The notes under the pieces were generated by a model. It worked only from the letters and a program-made list of their open reading frames with translations. It was not told the origin of the DNA and did not search any database. Positions 13,134-23,500 of a stretch of DNA of 64,000 nt are shown piece after piece. This DNA is from Echinococcus granulosus. Taxonomy: Eukaryota; Platyhelminthes; Cestoda; Cyclophyllidea; Taeniidae. A program made the translations under genes and the position numbers. The DNA is taken from positions 174,470 through 238,469 of the forward strand of contig NW_020170471.1 of the NCBI RefSeq assembly GCF_000524195.1, read 5' to 3'. Within the stretch, counting starts at the first letter, position 1. Each line of letters starts with the position of its first letter.

Positions 13134-15210
13134 TTTTACAGATGAAATCAGTTCTAAAACCTATACCTGAAAGCAAATAAAGGTCTACGGTAACAAATCC
13201 TAGCATCCAAAAAAAAACGTCCTGATTTGCACTGGATACATGCACGAAAGATATCATATATGGGCTACGGGGACTAATAACGACATTTCATGTAACTTCT
13301 TGAGCAGTTTAAGGATCAAATATGTTTATTAATCCAGCCGACCCCAAAGACATGAAAAATTTGATGTGAACATTCCTAAAACTCAATAAGCAAAGAGTGA
13401 TGATCCTTTTAACGCTAAGCACAGTTTAGCAATACCGTCTTCATTAAACCTCCACATACGAAAAAGACTATGAAATTTTGAAGAGGGACAAAGCCGAGGC
13501 TAGGAGGCTCAAGCAAAAAAATCAAAGAAAAAGTTACCTGCACAGGAACATTAATTTACTATGCATTCAAAATAACACCCATCCCGCGGGGAAAAACAGC
13601 GTATAGAATCCGACCAAACGTAAGCAGCGTCGAATGAAGCGCTTCATGGCTGTCGATGACTCATGAAAACGATATTTCAAGGTCTTTCGCCTCAGATTAT
13701 AATATACAAAGTTCTATTGTCATTGAATCTATCATGAAGGCATTACGTGCAACCAACCTTATTTACCGTATTTTATATTAAGCTGTTTAAAATGTATTTA
13801 GGGAACCGCAAAGCAAGGTTTTGAGTATAGTTAGCGGGAGAAAATATAGCGAGAAAACTGCTGTGTTTTAAATGCAAGTGGGGTAAATGCATGCACCCTA
13901 AAAAGGCTAAAGTAGCTGATAACAAAACCTGTGCATTTCTTGTCCTTCTAATGCACACTAATCGAAGAATTTCTATATTCATTGGTTACAAGAGGCACCC
14001 AATTTATTCTGGGATCGGATGAGGCTGAAATAGCATAAGACAAAAATTCCTTTTATACAGGTGGGTTGTACGGCTACTGTTGCACTTAGGAGGCCAAAAT
14101 ACCCAGCTTAAGTGCCATCTACAGAGACTTTGGTGTCCATGTGCTCAAACTCAGCGTCAAACGAAATATTAATGCATCACATGTGTGTAGATCTCAGAGA
14201 AATTTTGGGGGTAGCAATAGTTAAAGGCGCTATAAGGATTCCTTTTTACTGGCACATAAAAAGTGACAAATCTATTCACGTGGCTTGAAGGCCATGCTGC
14301 TGAGCAGGAATAGAGCTTTTGTAGGCTGACACGATTACAACATCAGTGACGCATCTTAAGATTTCGTTGTATCTAGAGCAGTGCTTGATTTCAAAACTTT
14401 ACTAAAAAAATACTCCTTTATTCTTGCACCATTCAAGACTGAAAAACACGCATTAACGTGTGCATTTCTTATGCTAATTGCTATTCATGTTAAATTTATC
14501 CGGAAAGCGAATTTCTTAGCAAAGTACATCATCTAAAACCAGTTTTACACTGTCTTTATTCTTTTTCGACTCAAATTCTCTACTTTTTCGCATTTTAGTG
14601 CCTTTATCTTTCTGCATGTATTCCGTCCATCTAGTAGAGAAACGAACGGGGCATCATTTTTCCATATATTTAAAACCTTATAATAGGTGCAGCACCGCCC
14701 TCCTTCCTCGACTTCAGGGTTTGGTAATTAGCTAAGTAACCAAAGAATAGTTATTCTTTACCTACGGAATAGCATCCTAATGACTATAAAGAGCTCGAGT
14801 AATCACATAGTTCTTCATTAAACTAATTATTTAACAACCCCATGTTCTGAAGAAATTTCTTTCTGCTTAAACTAGTTCAGTCAATTCCGCAATGGACTCA
14901 ATGTGTCTCTCTTCCACACCTGATTTCATGCACTTAGAACTGGACTTTAGGGGCTTGTTTACGGGTGCAGCCGATACTATCAGTAGTTCTGTGGCACTTT
15001 TATTTGTTTAACCACTTTGACACTAAACTATTGACTGGTTAGAACTCGTGATATGACTTGTTATGGTAAATGATTAAATCAGTCCACAAACCAGACTTTG
15101 TGACCTTTCTCCTCTCTTTAGTAAATAATAGCTAAGACCTGTCCTTTTCTGGAGCATATTCACGTTAAACAAAGGCGGAAATGCATGGGGAACATAAGTA
15201 AACCTTGCCA
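13134..15210. other. intergenic region between divergent genes
   Basis: It lies between the start of the minus-strand zinc-finger gene and the start of the plus-strand PTB-like gene. Promoters of both should be here. No coding frame, repeat or clear core promoter was identified. Confidence 0.5.
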
Positions 15211-15211
15211 G
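15210..15211 (+). other. 3' splice acceptor just before the start codon at 15221
   Basis: CCTTGCCAG ends at 15211. An in-frame TAA follows at once, then the ATG nine bases later. This fixes the start codon if the site is used, either for spliced-leader addition or for a 5' UTR intron. Confidence 0.45.
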
Positions 15212-15220
15212 TAAATTAAC

Positions 15221-16447
15221 ATGTCTTTTCGCCATGGAACACGTGCATTCGCTATGCAAATTATTTCCATGTCACGACTCGCATACACACATACTCGTAT
15301 GCTGCCTCATTTTACGTATTTGATGTCCTGTGATAAGACCTTCTCTCTCACATATTTGGGTCGCTTTACTGCCCGCAACTTTGGGTACTCCAATACCGAC
15401 GCCATTCATCACCAACTTGTGGAATACTACATCGCCTATCTTAAACAAGCTCTCGAGAATAGGATCCCCTTCAGTAGACTTGATATACAAAATCCCATTG
15501 AATCGCGTTTAGTCTCTCTCGAGGACGACTGTCTTAGCGTACGCAGTTGGCGTTATCGTAGCTTCGACACAAAGGGAACTCTGATCAACGAACGAGATGT
15601 ATATAAGTTTGAACGCATTGTCCTCTGTGATTGTCTCTGCTTTGAAGTGGTGCAGTCAGCCTCTCGAAGGCAGTCAGGCCTGTGTTATGGTTACCTGCGC
15701 AGGGCTTCCGATGCGCGTTACACCATTCCCGAGTCGAATCTCCACGAATTGGACACTCAGCTGAGCGCCTGGTTATTAAAGTACCGCCAATTTCCACGTC
15801 CACCACTCGTCGTTATTGCTATTCGACGAGGTTTTAAAGAAGAAAATTCAGTAGACTTACTTGTCTTCTTTGCACCTAATTTAAAATTGGGGCTAGACTT
15901 TGTTCGAAGTGTCACTGAGATGACATGTCGTGCGGGAAATACGAAAGTGACACCTCGTCGGAGACGTGCTAAAACAGTTGACGCAAGGTATTTCAGTTCA
16001 CCGGTCACGTCACCAAGGGGCCGCTCTGGGTGTTCAAGATCTAATGAACGATCTAGAGGGCCAAGAAGGCATCAAGACAAAAGTGGCAATCAAGCTAGAC
16101 CCCTTTCTGTGGAACCACTCTACGAGCCGATGCAGAAAATGCGACTGGATGAGCATCACAGTAATGTGATGGACACATCTTATCATTGTCCCTGCAACTG
16201 TTGCCAGTCCATGGGGCTTTTACCGTCAATATTCACATCCAGTGAACTGGAACGATTGCAAAATAGAATTATGCAATACAGACTTGGTCAAGAAGCCTTG
16301 CATCATGTGTACAATCGGAGGCATGTGCTGAAAAACCACAAGAGGCCAAATAGACAAGCTTCTGGAGGTATCCAAACCAAATTCCACTCCCACTCTTGCT
16401 CAGGGCTGAATGACGATTTAGGCAAACTCTACGAACACAATGTGTGA
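15221..16447 (+). CDS. single-exon protein with probable PTB/PID-like domain
   Basis: 408 codons in one open frame, ATG at 15221 to TGA at 16445-16447. An AG acceptor followed by an in-frame TAA lies directly upstream, which supports this ATG. Residues about 40-240 look like a phosphotyrosine-binding (PID) fold. The opening strand KTFSLTYLGRF matches the usual YLG start, a central RIVLCDCLCFEVV strand follows, and a closing strand and helix (LLVFFAPNLKLGLDFV) takes the place of the C-terminal helix. FAM43-type adaptors are one possible relative, but the match is weak and this is inference. The remainder is Arg/Ser-rich, with a CPCNCC cysteine cluster near residue 327 and a basic C-terminus (VLKNHKRPN). 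No signal peptide or membrane span. It would act as a cytoplasmic adaptor if the fold is right. Confidence 0.7.
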   Translation: MSFRHGTRAFAMQIISMSRLAYTHTRMLPHFTYLMSCDKTFSLTYLGRFTARNFGYSNTDAIHHQLVEYYIAYLKQALENRIPFSRLDIQNPIESRLVSLEDDCLSVRSWRYRSFDTKGTLINERDVYKFERIVLCDCLCFEVVQSASRRQSGLCYGYLRRASDARYTIPESNLHELDTQLSAWLLKYRQFPRPPLVVIAIRRGFKEENSVDLLVFFAPNLKLGLDFVRSVTEMTCRAGNTKVTPRRRRAKTVDARYFSSPVTSPRGRSGCSRSNERSRGPRRHQDKSGNQARPLSVEPLYEPMQKMRLDEHHSNVMDTSYHCPCNCCQSMGLLPSIFTSSELERLQNRIMQYRLGQEALHHVYNRRHVLKNHKRPNRQASGGIQTKFHSHSCSGLNDDLGKLYEHNV

Positions 16448-18139
16448 CGAAAATTACCTCGCGAGTTTCCCGAGTTTGTCATTCAAGCCTTGTTTGTCTT
16501 ATCAAACATTCCCTCATGTAATATCCAATTTGCCATAACTGCATAATGTCCAAGTAGCAGTTGCATCAACGAGTGTTTAGCTTGCCCTATATACAGTAAT
16601 TTTTACTGTTCAAAAGAAGTTCATCTTTGTAATAGGCATGTCTACGCAAACTATTGTACTGAGTTTGGGTCATCGCCATTAAAATATGTAAAACAAATTC
16701 ATCTTTTTGCTTTGATAGAAAGAAAATTGTAAATAAATCCATTTATTCACCTAACTGCAAGGTTATTCCAAAGACTTTAAAATGAGTTAGTAATTTAGCT
16801 GTCGAATTTTGCGAGTTTAAAATTGTACCTAAGGAAGAACTACTGCCCACAATATATTAAATTAAACAAGATTAATATTTTGCAGTTTGTTTGGGTGCAT
16901 TGAATGTTTGGACGACTTTTAAGTAGGCGTTGGGTGGGTGCCGATTGCCTTCGAAATTAGTTAAGGCCCAGTTAGAACCAACATTTCATTGTAGGTTTTT
17001 AGCAAGTCATTCATATATTTCGAGCATTAGGAATAAGTGGGGTTAATTTTGATCCAACTAAGCAACAATCTGACCATTTTTCCACAGACATTAAAACTCT
17101 TCAGTTAACTCCTTTCACCAGTTCCAAGTTCTATTATAATTGTGGCGATTTAGGCACTTAATTGAGTCATAACTGAGGGGTAGAACATTTAATAAGTCCC
17201 CCAAAATACTGATGGTCACATACTAGCAAGAGGATTGGTCGGTTCTTATGGAGAGCCGCTGTCGCTCCTCTAACCCTAATAAATTAACATAATGTGTGGG
17301 GAAAACGTAGATCGGTTTTGGTTGGTCTAGTTGCCATATATGGCTATATGGAATTTAATTGTGACGAAAAAAATATCCGTCGCATCAGTGCGCGGTCAAG
17401 ATGGCAGAGAAATAATTACTTTTCAGAGATAATTGTTGAACTTGAGGAGAAAATCACTTGTAGGTCTCACTGATATAGTACTGTGAGACGCGTAGAGCAT
17501 AAAAGTGGGTCCCAAATCACTCGGGGGAGAATTGGAAAAAAATCCGTTTGAAGGGCGCTTGAGTGATCAGTTGTCAAAATCACATTCCCTCCTCCCAATG
17601 CAGCCGAACGATGACACAAGCCACCTAGACTACAGGTAACCCCTTTAATCACTTCTCACAGCGCGTGTGACAGTCGAACGCCAATGCTGAGGAAGGACGA
17701 AACGCACTGCTCAGAGCTATGCCATCAGGGCGTTGCAGGAAAGGAGGAAGCCAAGGCGATGTCTTTTACCTTCGCTCCAATCCCCCTCCACTCCCACCTC
17801 GCCTCATATACAACAGTGTTAGATCTTCAAACGGGCAGCCTTCACAATGGCACGAAATCTCAGGTCTTGCGTTTTGTCGGCCCAACAAAATTGGACTTTG
17901 CTCCTACGGACTAATTCACTGATCCTCGTTGTCCTGGTTGTATCCTACGCTATTTCCAGTTGTATCGTACTATGTGAATAGGCGCATTTGTAGGCCACCA
18001 GGCATTCACACCAATCCACTCACCCACAACGCTTACCACTGGGATGTCACGGGTGCCCTAAATATATGTATGTGAATGCTGTCAGCACCGTGATTGGACA
18101 ATTTTAGATTGACCAATGATATGCTTCTTTGCCCGACAT
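16448..18139. other. 3' flank and gene-free stretch
   Basis: It begins with the 3' UTR of the PTB-like gene. Open frames at 17684-17922 on + are short and unrecognised. Argonaute similarity was not traced below about 18140. Confidence 0.45.
16732..16737 (+). terminator. candidate polyadenylation signal of the PTB-like gene
   Basis: AATAAA on the plus strand, 285 nt past the stop codon at 16447, in AT-rich 3' flank. Confidence 0.5.
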
Positions 18140-19880
18140 TGAATCACATCAAGATTTGCCTCATCCAATGAAAACAGTCCTTTCCAAGAGTGTGTTTACG
18201 TAGTCTACGTGGAGGAAATGGCTGTCTGACTGACATCCACAAAAGTTTTGGAGTCACCTGCTTGCGCATGGCATGCAGGTGACTCCAAAACTTTTCCTTT
18301 TTAGTTGACTTTTTCACCTGGTTATCACTAGGAGAAAGCAAAAGGCAAATAAATGTGGATGTCACCTTCTTCATCAACATACGCTTAAGCGGTATTGTCC
18401 TCTCGCGCTTAATCCTGTTGGCGAATGGGATCGCCTGAAATCGAGGCAACTACCGCGGCGACTGATTTTGTTGTGGCCCCCCCAACTGGCGTTTTTTGGG
18501 TCTGGATGAGTGGCGGCCGCGCCCACAATCTCATTCCGGCTTCTGGACAAACCATTTCGCCAATTACCTTGGTGTTTACCTTCAGTAGGCGATTGGTAAA
18601 GATATTTCACGTTATTCTTTATACACTGAGTGAAGATAAAGCTGTATGGACCCACCCGGCGCTTAATGTGGGGATACATTTGGTGCCAGTAGAAAACGAA
18701 AATAGCCAGCTTCACTCTCTTCCTACGAAAACCTCTAAACAACTGCGGCAAATTGGCAATCGCTTTCCACAGAACGCTTCTTCGTACTTCCATTCGTACT
18801 CCAAATGTATGGGCAGTCTGCCGTATCCTCTCAACATCTCTGGCACGATCGGGAACCCTGGTGACGATCACGCAATTGAGAAGCTTAGTGACGGATCCTG
18901 CCGAATTCTCTCGTCCTGCTGGAGTAGCGAAGCCTCAGTTCTGGCAATTGCCGCGTTTTAAATCTACCTGGATCCAACTCCTTCAAACCCAATCAGAATT
19001 TTGATGCTAAAATATTTCTCCAATTCATGGATCAATCGAATTCCGACAAATTCTTAATTCATTCTGGCAGTGGCAATAATTCCAAGATCCTTCTTGACAC
19101 TTTAAAGTGGCAAAATGTTCTACAATTCCACAATCCCTCTTGGTCTTCACACATGGAAGTTCTGGGTAGTTCAGTGTTTTGTCATAATGCTCCTCAAAGT
19201 ATTGCGTAACGGATTGTTTGATAGCTGCGATCATTTTGTACACTCGCAGAACATCTTGATAAACCATATACCACAAAACGCTTCCTATAATGACTAGCTT
19301 CAACGCGGAGTGACATTATAGCCTCTTTTAGGCCAACGTACTTTGAATACCAAGTATCAGCCCGGTTCCCAGTGGGGGAAAAGCTCTATGAACCATAACT
19401 ACATCCACCCTACACTTCCATTGTGGGCGAACGCTAAGCGAATATTCACGGCAAGTCGAGGGAAATAGGGAAATGATGCACTATTAAGCCACTTGACTGT
19501 GTTAATGACATGCTGTGGTGGCTCTGGAATCCTTGAACGACTATTTGCAAGACATTCACTGATAAGGCTGGCCAAAATGCCGTCCACTCTTTTCATCGTG
19601 TAATCTATCGTCAAATAACCGTTTTGAAGGAGATTTGGAACTACCTCACTAAAAGTTAGAAAGTTCTTACCTTTCCCACTGTATACCGAGCCCAGCAGAA
19701 ACCTTCCACAGCCTCCCGTTTGGAGTCGCAATCAATCTGGTTTGTCGATGTCAGATCACTTGGAATCGCTGACATCAGGTTCAACCGATGAGGCAGGTGA
19801 TTGAAAGCACAATGAGGAGGTACCGCACCGACTTGGAGTGTCTCATTTTCCTCCCTCCTCCATAATGCACGCATATAAAC
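18140..19880 (-). pseudogene. Argonaute relic, compact and frame-broken
   Basis: Pieces of an Argonaute appear in family order on the minus strand, but in different frames with stops between them. The N/linker region is at about 19731-19430 (LTIDYTMKRVDG, then RIPEPPQHVINTVKWL). PAZ is at about 19240-19150 (SVTQYFEEHYDK, LNYPELPCV). MID is at about 18830-18620 (RIRQTAHTFGV, LAIFVFYWHQMYPHIKRRVG, FTQCIKNNV). PIWI follows at about 18600-18150 as KVNTKVIGEM, VGAAATHP, SVAAVVASISGDP and SDSHFLHVDYV. Family knowledge: these match the MID TQC motif, the PIWI GADVTHP motif and the DGVSxxQF motif. In the first of these PIWI motifs the catalytic Asp is replaced by Ala. Frame changes occur between adjacent bases inside MID and PIWI, where no intron fits, so I call it a pseudogene. 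Its ~1.7-kb span is too short to hold the usual introns, which suggests a retrocopy. The distal PIWI end (QKRHH region) was not found. The divergence fits the flatworm-specific Argonaute clade, as inference. Confidence 0.72.
18241..18295. repeat. perfect 21-bp inverted repeat with 13-nt loop
   Basis: The arm at 18241-18261 is the exact reverse complement of 18275-18295, with loop 18262-18274. One arm covers the Argonaute-relic stretch that would encode QVTPKLL. The other is an inverted copy of it immediately alongside. A transcript would fold into a stable hairpin. Confidence 0.9.
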
Positions 19881-20519
19881 TGTCCCACCGCTTCTTGTCA
19901 CCCCTCGTGTTTCGAGAAGTTGTTACAGCAACTTCCACTGAAAACTGTACTAACTTTCTTGGTGTCTTAATTCTAGCCTATTGTTGACTTTCTTTTACAC
20001 AATTTTTCTCAGTTAAAATTTGGTAAAGGTTGCCTTTTCCTCCTCTTTCATTTTTTCGATTTTTACACTCCCCACCCTTCTCCCCCGTGGGGAAAGGAGC
20101 AACCACCATAGGCACCGATACCAAAATTTTCACAGCCAAATTCACCAATCCAAAGTACTTTTTAAATCAAAACCACTTTTTTTACCACTAAATTAATCTG
20201 TCACGATGTGATGTAATGCGCGTGTCACACATTTGTGACGCCGAGAGTAGGCAAGATAAATTGTCGTACCACAGTCATGTGACGTTGGAAAATGACTAAG
20301 TTGCCCATTGAAATCAACGCAGAAAGGAGAACAGGGTAAGTGGCTTCAACAGTCCTCGACAAAAAAACAAGGGTGGATATCATTCTCTTCCCATAAAAAT
20401 GCGTCCTTCCAAAAGGAAGGCAAGGTTTAAGCTAAAAGGTGAGAATAATGTTGAAATAGATTAATAGAGGAAATGGCACTGTGTGCATGAATAGATTAAG
20501 CGGGAGATGGAGATGAAAT
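19881..20519. other. intergenic stretch beyond the Kunitz gene stop
   Basis: Pyrimidine-rich on the plus strand around 20030-20090. It holds one GTCAC-N6-GTGAC motif. No AATAAA for the minus-strand Kunitz gene was seen here. Confidence 0.45.
20224..20239. repeat. inverted motif GTCAC-N6-GTGAC, copy 3
   Basis: GTCACACATTTGTGAC, about 280 bp past the stop codon of the Kunitz gene. Confidence 0.75.
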
Positions 20520-23500
20520 TCAAAGAGCACAGTGGTTCATGCATTCCTGCATGCTCTCAAAGCGGTTGTTGTTGCCACCGCAGCCGTGGAAGTAGAAGGC
20601 ACGACAGGTGTTCGAGCCGACATCGTAGTGATAGCGGATTTGCGGATTCTTCAATAAACACCCACCCGTATCCACATGCTCTGTACACTCGTACGGAATC
20701 AGCTCCGTGTTGTATTCTACGGATAACGAATTGAAAACAAAGCTTAAGCTTCTAGATTCTCCATTAGTTGAAATTAGCTCTGTTTGGGTTCCGTAAATTC
20801 CGCCATGACAACTTGTTCATTGGCTGACTTGAGTAGGATGGAGGTCTTTTTGACATTATGGCAAGTGAAGGAGCTGATCATCGGTTCTAACGCACGCATC
20901 ACGTAATCGGCACCAGATTATGCTCTGTGTGTTGGGAGTATGTGTGGTGATCCGGAGACCTCACTAACAGTCTGGATCAATTCTACCGCCCTCTAAATGG
21001 TAATTTTAATTTTACTGAGACAGGAACGTACCCGGAGGTATGATGGCACGACGAGCTCGACACACTGGCTGGTCGGGCGGACATTCAGTGTCAAATTCTC
21101 TGCCACGACTCTTCGCGTGGGCCTTGCAGCGTTCATCGCCTCTCAACATACAGTGGCTGCCCGGATAACCACATCTGGCGTTCTGAGGAGAGATAATTAC
21201 TCTTTTAGTCAGAGAACATTTGGTAGTTTTGTTGTTCCTCTTACCATGACAACAGGAGGTGATGTTACACTACCAGATGTCTCGTCGCCAAACTTAATTA
21301 TTCAGGTACCACATGGGTGTCAAAAATGTCATTCATGAAGCGGTTACGAGTTAGGTAGCAAACATGCAACTATCGACTTGTCGCCTAGACACGCACACAT
21401 TTTCTATGAAGGTGTAAATAAAGGAGCTTTAACGCATTCTAATGCAAAATTGCTATAGTTTAGGAATCTCATAGTGAGTGCACAAATTGATATTTCATTT
21501 GAGGTAAACTTTAAAACAAAAACCGATGCTACTGTTTTAAGAATTAACGATTTTTTGTCAGTTTTGCAATCAAGACCAATTCAAAAGTTAACGTTCAAAA
21601 AGGACGTCAATAATTACTGAATGATTGTAAAGAGCATAGTTTATTTACAAGGACAACTTTTTCATTGTTTGTGTTTAAATTGACTAGAATCATTTAATAG
21701 CGTGTGTAATAAACTGAAAATAAGCCATTAAAGTTTAATAACCAAAAGTTAGAAAAAATCTTGTAACAATGTGTAAACGTAAGCCAAACAATAGGAAACA
21801 ACTGGGAAATACGATCTAGATCACTTGTCATGAAAAAGGCATTTTTTAAGTAGGACTACTTGCGATTTAGGAATGTACTTTTAGTGGTTTGGTGAATTTT
21901 TACAAGTAGGCGATTAAAATCTTAAAGAAATAAAAGCTCGTGTGCACGAAAATAAGTAGCATGATGGAACGATGCTTCGACTTGAGAGGAAAGTTCGGTG
22001 AATTCGGTCGACTATTTCACCGTTTAAAGTGTAGTGTGTTGTGGGGAAAGGTGCTTGTTGTTGTTATACCTTGTCTGCTAATAGAAAAAGATGAATAAAG
22101 TCTTCGTGCTGTTGTTATTTTACATTTTAAGTAATTTTGAACATTTCTACTAGTGATAGAATTTTCTGTGTTAATCAAAAAGGAGGAAGTCTATTTCCCA
22201 TGTGATGCACTGCCGTCCGAAGATTTATCATCACTTTTTTTCTACCCTTTTTTCTTGGTATACCCTTTCCAAATTCGGTACCAGAATGTCTGATAACAAG
22301 TTCAAATTTGGTTGCCCAGTTGATGGGCTTAAAGCATAAGCATCAGGTCTAAGCAATGCATGTGGCAAAACTGCGGACTGACACCCATATATGCCTCATA
22401 GATGCGTATCCTTAACTAGGCACATATTTACTTTATTTTTTTTGCAACCATTGTTTTACATGTTTGGAAGGTGTATACTGAATTACGACAATGATGAAGT
22501 TGACTGGGTGAATTTCCTACCTGGCACAAATCGAACTGATCAAAGACACACAGAGACTCGCAGTTAGCCCTCGAGTAAAACCTATTTGCATTGCCGCCGT
22601 GACCATTGTAGGAGAACCAGAGACATCGACCATCTGGTTGTGAATAAAACCAGGCGGAGCGCTCCTCTGGTCCCACACCCCACTCTGGCTGCAGCCGACA
22701 GGCGGGGTGGCGCGGGTAAGAGCCGAGGCGATCCATATCACGCACTGGCCAACGCGGAGCACTCAAATACACACGATTGGCGCGAAGGAAAGCGCTGCGC
22801 TCCGCCTCTGATTCTGCTTTCTCTGCTTCGACCTCCGTGCTGGCAGAGCTCTCGTTCGATGTTGGCGAAAGTGGCAATGGAGGCGATGAAGGCACTTTCA
22901 TTGAAATGGCGTCGTTGGTGTTATAGCTGTTTGAAGCTCCGGTTAGACAGTTCACTGGACCTGTATAGTAGATAAAACACTTATATGAATTGGTCCTATA
23001 ATTCAGTGGGTAATCGTTGCAGGTCTATTTATTTTTTTCATCAGAATTTCAGAAAGTGGCCGATTTATTCATTACATTGCTTGGCTGCGTTATCCTGGAT
23101 ATTGCAACGTAAACCGTAGAAATTTAGTTGCATTTTAGCTATCCGTTTTAGCTACGTGAGAGCTTAGGTCTTCGCCATTATACTTCCACTGGGGAGCATG
23201 GCTTCTGGGCCATGTCAGCAGCCCCTAAGTGATTATGAACGTTGGCAATACATACTCTGTCCTAGAATATTGAAGTATTTTGCCTTCAGAAAGGACTCGG
23301 AGAGCAACAAAATCCATGAAAATCGGTTTCGTATTTTTTTTTGTTTTTATAATCCGAGCGCAAAATTTCCGAACATTTTCAGTATTTTCCATATGTGGAA
23401 CCTCTGTGCATAAGCATAAATCTAACAAATGAGTAAAATCATGTAAGTATAGAATCAAAATAGTCCACGAACGCACACACAAAACAACGTTAGCACAGTT

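Noticed and set aside
17334..17343. CCATATATGG, a perfect CArG (SRF) box
   Set aside because: Several such matches are expected by chance in 64 kb of AT-rich DNA, and no gene start is close.
18425..18961. 178-codon plus-strand open frame
   Set aside because: It lies antisense to the Argonaute relic, which carries recognisable MID and PIWI motifs; the plus frame has none.
22586..22975. 129-codon plus-strand open frame
   Set aside because: Shadow of the Kunitz exon on the opposite strand.
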